This document shows, in pieces, positions 25,863-37,822 of a stretch of 64,000 bases of DNA. The stretch comes from Whalleya microplaca. Taxonomy: Eukaryota > Ascomycota > Sordariomycetes > Xylariales > Xylariaceae. Each line of letters begins with the position of its first letter. Position 1 is the first letter of the stretch. The stretch is taken from the NCBI GenBank assembly GCA_022497155.1, contig MU385751.1:417200-481199 (forward strand), read 5' to 3'. The position numbers were made by a program, and so were the translations under genes. A model generated the notes under the pieces. The model had not been told where the DNA came from and did not search any database. It saw nothing but the letters and a program-made list of their open reading frames with translations.

Positions 25863-26967
25863 GTTTATGCTTGAGCTTGAACGTTGGTACGAGCAGTGTG
25901 CGTGGGTCTGGGTGGGATGCTGCTACTGGGTTTGCATTTGCATTCGGATTGCGGTGGACGGACTTTCGATGGGTGTGAGAGGGGTGTCACCGATCAGCTA
26001 TTTTCATGGACGAAGCACTCAGGATGAGAGAAACTGAGTTTGTTTTGCTATATATGGCAATAACTGCATGTTCTCCGTACAGTCCCCAGTGGCATAATAC
26101 TAAGATGTGGTGGATGGCCTAGTTTAGTAAAACTAATGGCCTCAGCAACAATTGCCAAAAATGGAGGTCCGAGATTAGAATGTGGGATTTCTGCATGTGA
26201 GAATGAATGAATGAATGTGTCTTCATAATGTTGGACAACATGTGAGCCCACAGAGGGTTGATGTCTAAACATTTTCAACCCTAAACGCTGATACCTTGAG
26301 GTGTTGGGATATAAGGGGTTGAGCGACCCACATATTGGACTATACTGTAACCAACATTTCCCAAGGGCTCTAGTTACATTTAGAATCAGACTCAACAGTA
26401 AACAGAAATTCATCCTATCGCTTTGACATGAGGACCGCACACATATCCAAGTTACCCAAGGGCTTCTAGGCAACTATCAGGAACGGGGCAACTGTGCTCT
26501 CGCATTATACTGCCTAAATGGAAAACTACAGATCTATGAATATGTTGAAGAGTCCCTTCACTTGTGAAACGATGAACTATATCTCATGGTTAATGTATGT
26601 TTACGCTCACACCAATTCAAATGAACGCTTGCTCAATTCACACGTACTAAAACTATTATGCGCCTTGTATTATGTCAATTCATAATACTACATAGTATAT
26701 CAATGATACTCGCCTTCCCGGTACGTCATTCCTATATGCTAAATCACTTCTTGACGGGTGGCACATTAAACAGACGCCCCAGTATATCTAATACCCTCAT
26801 TTCTGAAATTTTCAACATGAATGCTGTCAATCATGATAGCTCTGGCATTCATCAGCAGGTATTGATTAGCACATAGAATCCATACAAGCATATCTGATGT
26901 TGACTACCCCTATTATCAAAGTACAATCCGCTAATTAGCAATACGAGCTTGACACGTGGCTAAGAGG
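25863..26967. other. Gene-poor stretch, no confident gene
   Basis: Sequence becomes more AT-rich. A minus-strand frame at 26473-26048 (141 codons) has no recognisable domain. A plus-strand frame beginning at 26658 starts with a signal-peptide-like segment (MRLVLCQFIILHSISMILAFP) directly followed by a GTACGT donor-like site at about 26720; it could be a first exon of the candidate at 26968-27162, but no clean acceptor was found. Confidence 0.35.
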
Positions 26968-27162
26968 ATGATAAAGGCCGCTATTAAACCCCGGTATATA
27001 CCGGTTACATGTGTCGCGGTTATACCTATGATATCGTTTGCTATCGTCTTCATACTCGCTGATAAGATTATAAAGACCATACGGGGTCATTACGCGAATG
27101 ATTATGATCATTCACCCCTGGAATGTTTTTATACAAATCCTGCAGAAGACAGGGGTGATTAA
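26968..27162 (+). CDS. Possible small membrane protein or exon, unresolved
   Basis: The 64-codon frame from ATG 26968 has a hydrophobic segment (YIPVTCVAVIPMISFAIVFIL) followed by a charged tail, like the second membrane segment and tail of the small proteins at 27820 and 29387. It is short and could be one exon of a larger gene, a decayed paralogue or chance. Codon composition is not diagnostic. Confidence 0.25.
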   Translation: MIKAAIKPRYIPVTCVAVIPMISFAIVFILADKIIKTIRGHYANDYDHSPLECFYTNPAEDRGD

Positions 27163-27819
27163 GACTTGAATATACTAGCATGGCAAGATTTAACTAGTAT
27201 CCAGGCATGTGTAGGATTTCGACATTGTACATGGGCGCAACTATCATATGAACCCACCTATTTCTGTTCAACCTTTTCATAACTGAGCTATGAGCTACTA
27301 GAAGGAATTCCATGAGTAGGACTCGCTGGTCGAAATAATAATCATGTATATGGGTTTGAGTTTTACCAATTGAGAATATTCAAGCTGTAACTGTAGGGCT
27401 GCAAGGGGGATTGTGAAACCTATCAATACCTTACTGCGGTTTTCACTGTCTACTAATACGTAACGCCCCCAGTTTTTATATTTACCTTGGAGACTTGTGG
27501 TACGTATGGATAATCACAGATTCACAGTTGTTTGATTAATCAAGCAGAATATGACCTCTATTTTAAGAGTGAGACTAAGTCTACGCGGGCCTGTGATATT
27601 AAACCAAAAGTGAGACTTATTTCTGACACTAATCCTGAAGATTTCGCATTAGATAAACGTTGATTTGAGATGAGCTCTAAACTAAAGCAAAAAGCCTTCT
27701 CAGCTGATCCCAAAACATTTAAATTACCAGGCGACTACCACCACATCTAATAATTCAGACCTGACCTACCTCACTTGACCTCATCTGACCTCACTTGTAG
27801 ACCAAGACCAAATACAGCC

Positions 27820-28248
27820 ATGATGGCCGATTCGGAAACCACTCCGCTCGAATATTATGTATGCTTGTGGATCATGTTTTCTATATTTTTCTCCGCATTT
27901 TATCTTCCGCAACCATTCGTTTTAGGGATTCTTTTAACCGAGAAGTATACGATGGAACGATTAGGGAGTCACAGACAGGGGTGGAATGATACCCGTAGCT
28001 GCGTGGCACTTCTACTTGCTGTATTCGGATTATCAACTTTCTGGATCATCACGATATGCATATTTCTCATCCCTGGAGTCATCTTCGACGTGCTTCACAG
28101 CTTGATTGTCACATGTGACGCGCACGGCTTGGGCAGATATCATCCCAGAGAACATAGTTGTTTCATCGAACTTCTCGAAAGGCTCCTCTACGATCATGAA
28201 TCGCCTCTCCTACAGGGTTCGGTATCACAGCCAACTGAGAAAATTTGA
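27820..28248 (+). CDS. Small two-span membrane protein, unknown function
   Basis: Single-exon frame of 142 codons. Two hydrophobic segments at about 13-38 (YVCLWIMFSIFFSAFYLP) and 62-88 (VALLLAVFGLSTFWIITI) flank a charged loop (EKYTMERLGSHRQGWND); a cytosolic-looking tail follows with His, Glu and Asp. No family was recognised. There are two adjacent ATGs; the second (27823) has the better context (ATGATGGCC). The frame could be extended upstream only to a TTG. The layout resembles the next gene (29387), so they may be distant paralogues. The local DNA is more AT-rich than in the core genes. It could be a lineage-specific orphan. Confidence 0.5.
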   Translation: MMADSETTPLEYYVCLWIMFSIFFSAFYLPQPFVLGILLTEKYTMERLGSHRQGWNDTRSCVALLLAVFGLSTFWIITICIFLIPGVIFDVLHSLIVTCDAHGLGRYHPREHSCFIELLERLLYDHESPLLQGSVSQPTEKI

Positions 28249-29386
28249 TCGAGAGATGATTATGGTGTGCTCTATAGACTAGAGCAGGCAAACGGAGCTA
28301 CAGCACAATGATCGCAGATTGGAAAGTCGGCTACTGTGTGGTTTGAGAGTAGCCGCACCTCAATGATGGCGATTCCAGGGTTATTAAGCCAAATATTTAA
28401 GTTGATATTGGATATTTCGGGTATACAGTCATGGGAGAGGATGGAAGTCTGATATGGAGTATTCACCGTTGGTAGCTTGAAGAGCTTTCATATCACTCAA
28501 AGGGTATGGTGTTCTCATCAGCATGGAAAGAGTATCTTCCACTCATGTTGGCCATCCACGTGCTTCATCCATCCAGATATGTGGTGAGACCTAATCGATG
28601 GCCGTGTAATATTTGCCGGCTAAGAGCCCGGCCCAGAAAACGTTCGTAGGCTGTAAGGGTGTGTAGTTTCTAAGTTCTAAGCTAGTCTGAGGTATTGGTG
28701 TGAGCCTAAAGGCTCACGTCTGCAGCACGTGACATGGTCTAACTACACACACCCCCAGCAGGCCCAAATCCATTTTGACTTCAGCCAACTCTCGAAACTT
28801 TCATGGCTTTCGATAGTTAAACTCTAGATTCTGGCTTCGATAACTTCCAGCTTAATAAGCTCCAAATTAGAACTTGCTGACAAGGGGTTTTTAAAGTGCT
28901 GACCTAAGAACACCACGCGTGTGGCCCTCGATTGTTACCGAGCAAAACGTGTACAACTATTCAGAGAAGGGAACGCCCTCAGAAATGTATAGTATTGGTG
29001 TGTATATGTAGCGTGATCATTCTGCCTTTCATGATTAACTCTTGACGCTACGTAATGGTCTTCACACTGGTGGCAGGTATGCAGTTGTGGAAGGCTCGAC
29101 AGCATACTGGGCATACATATACAATTTATAGTGGGAGGCCCCAAGGGAAACTCTCCATCATTCGTAAATATCACTTGATCACCCACACATCATCTTTCTC
29201 ACACGAATCCATTTCTTCACAAACCTGAACCTATGGCCTCTCTGATCTGATGTTTGGGGCTTGTTGGACGAAATTTTGCGAATAAATTTCATTGATCCTT
29301 GATCCTTTCTTGATATTTGTCTTATCATACAAACGAAACCAAACGCCTCGAAATTCAGAGATACATCAACAAATCAATTCGCAAAC
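28249..29386. other. Intergenic, no gene seen
   Basis: About 1.1 kb between two small membrane-protein frames. Nothing recognisable; a 64-codon minus frame (28466-28272) looks like chance. Confidence 0.45.
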
Positions 29387-29890
29387 ATGGATAATAACAG
29401 CAAAACTACCAATCTCCTTCCTCTTTTAATCATGTTTTGGGTAGTCACTGGACTTGTCGTCTTTATGAATCTTATTGGTGCTCTCTATCAACGCTCTAGT
29501 CCATTGCTACTCGTAGTTGAGCTGGAAAGAAGATGGATATTACCCTTTATCGTCCTCTGCGTGATTATGGGGCCCTTGTCTATAATCCCAAGTATTGGCT
29601 TGGTCCTTTATTCGAATGCCCACTACAAAGTTAGTGATAACCAGTACCTTATATCGAGTATGCAGCGCACAGACAACGTACGGCAAGACATTTGCATAGA
29701 GCAACCAGACCTTGGGGCGAAATATCGATGCTTAGAGTACCAAACGACTACGACCGTCGTTTTAACTACAGACGAAGATAGATCAGACGCTACGTTGGAA
29801 ACTATGTCGTTGCCAGATTTACCACCGAGAGCTGTACATCCTTCCAAGTCCAAGTCATCAAGATCTTCAACCCAAGCACGAACGCGATAA
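29387..29890 (+). CDS. Small two-span membrane protein, unknown function
   Basis: Single-exon frame of 167 residues. Membrane segments lie at about 10-34 (LLPLLIMFWVVTGLVVFM) and 49-75 (WILPFIVLCVIMGPLSII), separated by a short loop with ERR. The tail (about 76-167) is soluble, with a run of Thr/Val, acidic residues and a Ser/Lys/Arg-rich end (SKSKSSRSSTQARTR). The ATG has a fair context (AAACATGG). No family was recognised. Two spans, a charged loop and a long polar tail are also seen at 27820. Expression is unknown. Confidence 0.5.
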   Translation: MDNNSKTTNLLPLLIMFWVVTGLVVFMNLIGALYQRSSPLLLVVELERRWILPFIVLCVIMGPLSIIPSIGLVLYSNAHYKVSDNQYLISSMQRTDNVRQDICIEQPDLGAKYRCLEYQTTTTVVLTTDEDRSDATLETMSLPDLPPRAVHPSKSKSSRSSTQARTR

Positions 29891-30015
29891 AATTCGAGAG
29901 TTTAAGCTGGGGTTTATCTACGTGGTCCTGTATGGTTGCTGTGTATACCTGCATATAGTCGAAGCATTAATGGGAATGACCAAAGCTGCTACGGTAGTTT
30001 GGGTGGGAAGTATAA

Positions 30016-30327
30016 TGTGGGACGGAAGAGTGTCAAGCACGGCATATTGGTTTCTTCATTGCATTTGGTTGTGATGGAGTCTTATTTTTTGCGAGGGCTT
30101 ATGAACTAAATATCTGGGCTGAAGGTGACAATGATTACTTTTATCGACTCATAGAACGCCGAATGCATAGGCATCATACTTGGCTCGGGCTAGAAGAGAA
30201 CCTTACTTACCTGCCTCGTTCACACAACCTGTTAGGATTATTTGTTAAGTTTCGTGGATATTGCTTTGAACATCGATTAGTTCTTCGTGCAGCAACTCCT
30301 ACCTCATACGCTCACCTCGTAACATAG
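30016..30327 (+). other. Stop-free stretch without start, possible terminal exon
   Basis: A 103-codon open stretch that lacks an ATG near its 5' end. It opens with a hydrophobic segment (IGFFIAFGCDGVLFFARA) followed by a charged, aromatic-rich part (NDYFYRLIERRMHRHHTW). This resembles the last part of a small membrane protein, so it may be the 3' exon of an unrecognised gene or a decayed relative of the frames at 27820 and 29387. No donor/acceptor pair was found to connect it. Confidence 0.25.
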
Positions 30328-31063
30328 CTAATACACTTAATTGTACTCGAGTGGTAATTCGGAGGTGCTCAACTTGGTGGTATTAAACCGGCGACTTTCA
30401 GTAAATACAGTTTACATTAACGGCAACTCGCATCTGGTCAGCGCTGTGAATGGATATATATTGAATGCCTTTGCTACATCTACATCCATTCAACTACCTA
30501 TACTGTGATGCAGATCCAGTAGATGGTGGATCTTGCACTGCCAACTTGTGAGGTCAATTTAGATCTCATGCTGAGCTGTACCATTGGGGGCGATAGGTAA
30601 CCAAGTTTTCAATCCGTTATGGGAGTAGCTAGTCAAGCTTGGGCAGTAATGGCCATTTGTACATGACAGCTATTGCACAAGGGCAGGGTAACAACTGTAG
30701 GGCAGTTACAGTGAGGGTTGTATGCTTAGAACAATCGAATTGTAGCCATGTCTAATTGTACCTAAACTTCAACACTGTGTTCTCCTTCAACTTTATTCGT
30801 TGCCCCTATTTCTTGGCTGGAGGGGCAGCTGGCAGTAGCAAATTAGCGGGCCGGCATCTTCACCATCCACTTTGACTGGAAACTTCAGGTTCTTTTTTTG
30901 TTTGTTGAAGGATTCTAAACTCACGCAATTCAAGTACCTGATGACCAGGACTTCCTACTTCAGCGTCGCTTTCATCTTGAACTAACATAAATGAAATTAC
31001 TGATTCTACAATAGCGCATGGTGCTTTGAAGCAGTGATCGTCGCTCGCCTCTAGGCCGATATC
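30328..31063. other. Intergenic, promoter side of the methyltransferase gene
   Basis: About 740 bp with no recognised gene or repeat. The right part is the probable promoter of the NSUN-type gene. Confidence 0.45.
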
Positions 31064-32188
31064 ATGCCGACGTTGACGAAAGCACAGAAAAAGCAGGCTC
31101 ATGCAGCCGAGGAGTCTTTCCACCGCACATATACTGCACAATACGGCAAGGAGAGATGGGAGCAAGTACTGTACCCTGCATTGATAGCGCCCACTCGCTA
31201 TGCGCTTCTTATCAATGGCTATGCTGCGACTGCCATACCAGAGACTTTTACCGAAGATGAGACCATCGGCTTACAGCCCTTGACTTTCCCTGATCATGCA
31301 GACTCGTCCAGCGAAAATTCACTTACATCCTATCAATCGAGCGTATCGGATGCCGTAATGACTTTTCCTCCGGGGTCAATTGACCCTCGAAGCCAGCTCA
31401 TGACTCACTGGAATCTCGATGGCGCCTCCCTACTTGCTGTTACGGTCCTTGGTCCCAAGCCTGGCGACAAGGTTCTTGATCTTTGCGCAGCACCAGGTGG
31501 GAAAAGCGTAGCCCTGGCTCAGCTTCTACGGCCTGAGGGCTTCGATGACGCATCACCTTCACTGGCAGGTGGTTGTCTTCATAGCAACGAAGTCAACAAT
31601 GCACGAAACCAGCGCCTTGATTCTAACCTGCGAACCTACTTGCCTGAGCGGCTGTTTAAGAATGGCGAAGTGAAGGTCTTGAAAATAGATGGCACAAAGG
31701 CTAATGCCGTGCAAATGTTGCGCATAGGCCCTGGCGGATACGATAAAGTGCTCTTGGACGCGCCATGCTCAAGCGAACGACATGTCATCCATGCACACAT
31801 GAAAGCAAAGCAAACCGGGAGAGCAGCCAATGAGATGGCTTTCTGGCGCTCAGGTCAGTCTAAGAAGGCGGCAAAGACTCAGGTGGCGCTGCTGTTGACG
31901 GCCCTCAGAGCTGTGAGAGTAGGTGGGAATGTGCTGTATGCGACTTGTTCATTGAGCAGCGAAGAGAATGACGGCGCGGTGGAGAGAGGTATCGAACAGG
32001 TCCATAAGGAGAGGAAGACATTTGGCATCAATTGGGATATTGCGGTGCGAAGCAGCACGTTAGCTAACAAGGGCTTAGAACAATGGGCCGAAAGAACAAA
32101 GTATGGTTGGATAGTGCTGCCTGACCACTCTGAGGGAGGCAAATGGGGTCCGTTATTCTTTGCTCTACTTGAGAAAGTCTCAGCTTGA
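31064..32188 (+). CDS. NOL1/NOP2/Sun-family RNA cytosine-5 methyltransferase (NSUN3/4-like)
   Basis: Single exon, 374 residues. The family methylates C5 of cytosines in rRNA or tRNA using S-adenosylmethionine. Visible motifs: SAM-binding motif I (VLDLCAAPGGKS, 137-148), catalytic motif IV DAPCSSER with Cys235, and motif VI LYATCSLSSEEND with Cys295, the two-cysteine arrangement of RNA m5C enzymes. The block MTHWNLDGASLLAVTVLG just before motif I resembles NSUN3/NSUN4, which act in mitochondria, more than Nop2 or Trm4. A clear mitochondrial presequence is not seen; the N-terminus (MPTLTKAQKKQAHAAEES) is basic then mixed. There is no PUA or RNA-binding extension. It converges with the ABC transporter gene, with 266 bp between stop codons. 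Confidence 0.88.
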   Translation: MPTLTKAQKKQAHAAEESFHRTYTAQYGKERWEQVLYPALIAPTRYALLINGYAATAIPETFTEDETIGLQPLTFPDHADSSSENSLTSYQSSVSDAVMTFPPGSIDPRSQLMTHWNLDGASLLAVTVLGPKPGDKVLDLCAAPGGKSVALAQLLRPEGFDDASPSLAGGCLHSNEVNNARNQRLDSNLRTYLPERLFKNGEVKVLKIDGTKANAVQMLRIGPGGYDKVLLDAPCSSERHVIHAHMKAKQTGRAANEMAFWRSGQSKKAAKTQVALLLTALRAVRVGGNVLYATCSLSSEENDGAVERGIEQVHKERKTFGINWDIAVRSSTLANKGLEQWAERTKYGWIVLPDHSEGGKWGPLFFALLEKVSA

Positions 32189-32454
32189 CATCTCTATCGA
32201 TGTCTACGCTGCAACTTTATATCTCCTCACACCCGCTAATAATATTCAGGCAATCGAATAGCGGGATAGGATACTACTGGGACTGGGCTAAAGCTCTAGG
32301 TAGTCGCTCACCATGGGCAGGATTGCGCGCTCAACAAGCCATCGTAACTGGAGAATTGAGTTGACGCTCGCTCAATTCTTATGTATGTTACACTTCTCTC
32401 AGCACTAATTTCCAACACTGCTTTCTCTGTCTATTAGCTATTGCGACAAAGTAC
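32189..32454. terminator. Convergent 3' region between NSUN-type gene and ABC transporter
   Basis: The 266 bp between two stop codons on opposite strands must hold both polyadenylation regions. AATAAT/AATATT-like A/T-rich elements are present, but no definite signal can be assigned. Confidence 0.35.
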
Positions 32455-35400
32455 CTATTGTAACATCTGCTGTAAAGCATTGATCCGATAACTCTCACTG
32501 CGCTCCATCAACTCTCCGTGGCTGCCCTTGTCCACAATTCTCCCGCCCTCTACCACCAAGATCACGTCGGCCTTCTGCACTGTGTGCAACCGATGCGTTA
32601 TAGCAATGAAAGTGATACGCCGTGCGATCCTCTCGAGCCCGACTTGTACAGCACGTTCAGTCTCGGCATCTAGTGCGCTAGTACTCTCGTCTAGAAGTAG
32701 CAGACTTGGATTCCGTACTAACGCACGTGCAATGGCGAGGCGTTGCCGCTGACCGCCTGACAGACGAGAACCATTCGGCCCGCACTCTGTGTCATATCCT
32801 TGCGGTAGTCCGATAATAGTGTCGTGAATATTTGCCGTGCGGCAAGCTTCTTCGATCTCGGCGTCACTGGCATCGTGGTTAGGACGAGCGCCGAGGCCTA
32901 CGTTGAACTTGATACTTCCGTTGAAGAGCGCGTTGTCTTGAGGAACAACCGATATGCTATCGCGGAAGGCACTATCTCGGCTTATGTCGAGGCCGTTGAT
33001 CTCAATTGAGCCCGCTGATGGCGAGTACATCCGCTGTATGAGGCCCATGATTGTTGACTTGCCGGCTCCCGAAGACCCAACGAGGCCAACAAATTGGCCA
33101 GGTTGGATTGTAAAGGAAACGCCCTTGAGAATAGGCTGTTCCGGTCGGGACGGGTAAGCAAAGTGGACGTCACGGAACGCGACACTCACGCCCATGGAAG
33201 ATGACGGGTTTGGCCTCAGGGGCTTGCTTTCTGCCTCAGCCTCGACATCACGGTCTTTCTTCGCATCTGCTGACTCGCTATCATTCAACTTGAGAATTGC
33301 TGGTGGCTTGACAAGCCTGCCATCACTACCCAAATTAATGAGGCTTAACGTCCTAGATGCCGCGCTCTTGGCGCGGGAAAACTCGGGGGCAAGAGAGAAC
33401 ATCTGGCCCCAGAGCGTTGCGCTGACCAGCATCGAAACCTGCACAACATAAAATTGCGTCTGGGTGTACTCGCCGCGTATGATGAGCTGTGAACCCCACC
33501 AGTATGAGAGTGAGTATATGAAGAAGCCCGTGCTGTTCGATATAGACAGGTAAATAAGAGTGTGGAAGGCTTCCTTGATCATGTTTGCTCTCGGACCTTT
33601 CAAGGCCCTTCGGTAGCTATTGAAGATTTCGTCTTCGAGCGAGAAGCTCGCAATGGTTTTGATCTGATTGACGGCTTCTACAGTAATCCCGATCGCGTCG
33701 ACGAACGCCTTGTGGCTTCGCTCCTGGTACTTGGAAGTAGCACGAATCTGAAGAATTCCTGCTGATAGCAGAAGGGGCACCATAGCCAAGCACACAACCG
33801 CGATCTTCCATGCAAATACGTGAGACACAATTATAGCAACAAAGAAGTTGACCACGATTGAGAATGTTGTGGCAATGATGCTCCCGCTGAAGGCTGCTAA
33901 TGATGCACCATCCTTTGTGATCACACCTAGAAGAGAAATCGGGGTCCGGTTGCCAGAGCTATGCCACTCGACACTTTGCTGCATTAAGGTCCTGAAGCTC
34001 AGAACACGGACTCGGTAGACTAGGTTTTCCGACACCCGGCCGAACGACGACCAGCTAGTCAAGTTAGCAAAGAATTCCACCACTGCTAACATGAATACGA
34101 GACCACCAAAGAAGCGGCCGAGGTAGAGAATGCGTGCGGCCGTGGTGCCGCAGGCACTAAGAGCACTGACGGTATGGCCAAATATCAGACCCATGGCGGT
34201 GAATGTGCAGCCAACCACGATAGCGGCGGGCACAGCAAGAACTAGCCAGCGATAGTCTGGTCTGATCAGCCAATTCATCCCGACGAAGACGGTGCTAGGA
34301 GGGAGAGAGTCATCAATCCCTACCGGCCCACCTTTGGCGGGAGCAACTTGGACATCTTCTTCTGGGTGGCTTTTCTCAGATGGAATCTCTTCAGTTTCGT
34401 TTGATGAGACGGATTGACGGTTTCCAATCGTATCGCCAAGAGATTCCACATCTGTGTTGTGTGACAATAATGACTCTGACGTGTCTAAGCCTTGCAGAGT
34501 AGCTAGGTGAGCAAAAGCTCCTCCTTGGTTCAGAAGCCCTTGGTAAGTACCCTGTTCGACCACTTCACCATCCCGCATGACAATGACATTGTCGGCATGC
34601 TTGATAGTAGACAGCCGGTGCGCGATGGAGATGACAGTTCTACCAACAGCCACACGATCAATGGCCGCCTGGATTTTCTTTTCTGTAGTCGAGTCCAGCG
34701 ACGCCGTAGCTTCGTCGAGAACCAGGATCTTGGGATCTCGGATGAGCGCCCTAGCTAGGGCAATACGCTGTCGCTGCCCACCGCTCACAAGTTTTCCACC
34801 TCCGCCAACTTGTGTGCTATATCCACGCTCAAGGCTATCGATAAAGGACAGATCGGCCAAATCAGCTGCGTTCTTGACTAGGGTTGCAATTTCCGCAATA
34901 GCACCCCCTTTACGCGCTGCTTCATTTAAAATGTCATCGTCGCTGCTAGCGACGAAGCGCTGCAATTCGTGACCTACGAGTGTTGATCGAAGACTCGCGT
35001 GTTCAGGCCGAGGAGAGTTTATAAGACCAAGAGCGATATTTTCCTGTGAATTCCAAAGTCAGAAATTGTCATTGACTTAAAAAAAGGAAGAAGCTTCTTA
35101 ACTGGGCTGGAAAGGAAAGTAGATGACTGCGGTTACTACTCACAAAGATAGAGCGGTTAAATAGCTCAGACTCCTGCTGAACCAAGCATACGAAGCCTCG
35201 TAGATTACGAACGTTGAGGGACTCTATGTTATTGCCATCGAATAAGATCATACCGCTACTTGGGTTATATAGACGGTTTAGCAAGGCAGCAATAGTGGAC
35301 TTCCCACTCCCCGACTGGCCAACGATGGCGGTGTACTTTCCGGCAGCAAAAGTCAAGTCCAGATGTTTCAAGGCTAGATGTTCGGGACGAGACGGATAAG

Positions 35401-36763
35401 AGAAAGAGACATTACGCAATTCGATACATCCAGGAGTGTCCCAGGAAAGGTGAAGTCCAGAGTCTGATATGCCGTCGATGGATGATCTGTGATCCATATC
35501 CTCCCTTAGTCGCTCGTAAGCGGATGACGCCGCTCCGAAAATAGGGAAGAGTGGTGCAAGCCCACCCAGAATAATACAAGCTATCGTATGAAGTTAAATT
35601 AGAAATTTGCCAATGTTTTCCAATTTTCGTGCTAATCGGCACAGATACGAAGGGAAAGTGGAAAGATTCAATAAGACAACATACCGTCAACGAGCAAGAA
35701 TACGACAGTATATATCTGACCAAACGTCGTATCTCCTTTGCCATTAAGGGAATCGGCAATCATGCGACTTCCTTGCCAGTATGCCAAAGCATTCGAGCTA
35801 TACGCAATAAAGTATAGTAAGCCCGCCTGTGTGCCGGCTACAAGAGCCTTCTTGATGCCAAACTTGCGCGCAAATGCCATGTGTCTAGCAAACTTAGCCT
35901 CAAGCCTCGGCCCGGCATCAAATGCTTGGACAACGGGGATATGTGAGAGGGCCTCTGATGCGATAGAGCTCGCGGCAGCAAAAGACTCGCTCGATTTTCC
36001 AGCGAATTTCTTAAAGAAATAGCTTCCAGCCACTGTCATAAGAAGGAAGGCTGGGACAAGCGACACAAGAATTCCTGCTAGGACGGGCTGCTTTATAAAG
36101 GCGACGATATAGGCCGTGACGAAGAAGCTGCATTGGCCGATCAGGCGGCCGACCTTTTCGCTCGTGCCTGTTTGAATCGCAGTAAACTCCTCATCCAGCC
36201 GAGCACTTACTTCACCGGCATGTCTGTTATTAAAGAAAGCTGGTTCTTGTCGAAGCAGGTGTCGGAAATATCGATCTCTCAGCCTGTGCATCAATCGCTG
36301 GGACTGAATGTTCCAGCAGACCGCGTGGCAATAAACGAGGACGAATTGGGCAGCAGCGATGCCTACAAGCTTGACTATGATGCCGTTAATGGTGTCTTGA
36401 GATTGTATGGCGTCTTCGCTGGATTTAACGCTGCATGTCGCCGTATTGAGGTTATCGAGAAGCTGGCCAAAGAGGATACCCATGAGCGGATATGGAATAC
36501 CGGCTGCAATCGCGCAGATAAAGCCAACGCTCATGAGACCTATGTCGAGCCATGCTGGTTCTGTGCCGAGGAGAAGTTGGAAGAAAACGAGGATTCTTCT
36601 CCATGTCTACTCATATTTGTTAAATGCTGCTCAGCCATAGAAGGACTTAATGAGAAGAAAATGGCCTACGCACCGTTTTCTCTTTTGAGGACTCATTAGC
36701 CTGATCACCAGCTTTCCCACGAGCTTTCACGCCCGTAGAGGGGCTGGCCTTTTCTGCTGCCAT
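32455..36763 (-). CDS. Full-size ABCB-type (MDR/Pmd1-like) ABC transporter
   Basis: Four exons: 36763-36674, 36606-35685, 35580-35144 and 35043-32455, giving 1345 residues. Introns 36673-36607, 35684-35581 and 35143-35044 have good GTGCGT/GTATGT/GTGAGT donors and keep frame. Layout TMD1-NBD1-TMD2-NBD2. NBD1: Walker A GQSGSGKST (about 425-433), Q-loop LVQQESELFN, signature LVSGGQRQR (about 568-576), Walker B ILVLDEAT, H-loop SIAHRLST. NBD2: Walker A GSSGAGKST (about 1138-1146), Q-loop VVPQDNALFN, signature LSGGQRQR, Walker B LLLLDEST, H-loop AITHRLHT. Both sites keep all catalytic motifs, so both should hydrolyse ATP. TMD1 is preceded by a polar N-terminus; a charged linker rich in Glu/Ser lies at about 665-720. 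Members export drugs, lipids or peptides such as the a-factor-type pheromone; the substrate is not readable here. Confidence 0.93.
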
Positions 36764-37822
36764 AGTTGGCGGTGTCTCTCTTGAAGGCGATGGATTGGGA
36801 GTCACTCAATCGTACATCTTGTCTCGTTTTACATAGAGAGCTCCCAAAGCTAGGTACTGCGGCCGAGAAGGCAACGATGAAGAACGGCAGGGCTTAAGGC
36901 ACCGCAACTTGAACAACTCGCCCGTGACCGGTTGGAAAATTGTGTAGCAATAGCCAAGATCTCTTGGCACTTTCTAGATGTGCTCGGCCCTATTTGTGTG
37001 GAACATAAAAGAGAGTCTATGTTGCATTCGGGCGCAAATCCTTCGGATCTGATAAGGTCTAAACACGGATCTGATAACTTTCAAGTGGAGACAGGCCAAC
37101 CTATTTGATAAATGAGACTCGGCGCCGATTTCTCAGTGGTCACGCTTTACGTAAATCCCTGCTCCTATGTTCTTTTACCACAAAGCGTATTCATAAATAT
37201 ACGAAATATAGGATTATGTAGTAGCTCAGAAAGTCGAGGGCAATCTCCGGGAGCTCTCTCCAGTGGCTTGTTCTTTTTGGAAGTTGATCTGATAAAATGG
37301 CTTGGCGCCGGCATCGGCCTCACTATTCTACCTACTCATGTCTTGGTATCTTTAGTTTTTTAGACGTAGCAGGGTATAACCCAAAATCACTCATATATTA
37401 CTAAGCTTTGGGGGCTTCATCAGATCCTACGACCACAGAGACAAGCACCCTATGGTCTATTACTTACAGCATTGGGGTACTAATCTCTCCAGAAAAGAAA
37501 ACTCTGCTTCGTTAATAAGGCGTTTTTCGTCGTAGGCCCTGAATTTTTTGGGTGATATCTACTTCTTCATCCGTTGCCGGATATTGGGCGTTTCGTAGGT
37601 CACTTAAAATGTTCAAATGTATGAGAGGGTCAAAAGCTATAGACTAAGTTGAGAGCTCTTCAGACGGTATGATGGTGGAAGATTTCTTGAAGTTAACATT
37701 ATAATTGAGACCTATTAAAGGCTATGGAGAAGATGGTATCTGGATGAACCGCGCCTAACATGGATTGCAAGGAACATCTTCTTTAGTCCACAACCTATTG
37801 TAACCCCTTAGGGGCGAGCCAT
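36764..37822. other. Intergenic: ABC transporter promoter and GMC gene 3' side
   Basis: About 1.06 kb. No convincing gene; the plus-strand 83-codon frame at 37112-37363 has no recognisable product. The part next to 36764 is the presumed transporter promoter. Confidence 0.5.

Noticed and set aside
26048..26473. 141-codon minus-strand frame
   Set aside because: No domain, no plausible start context and no splice partners; treated as chance in a gene-poor stretch.
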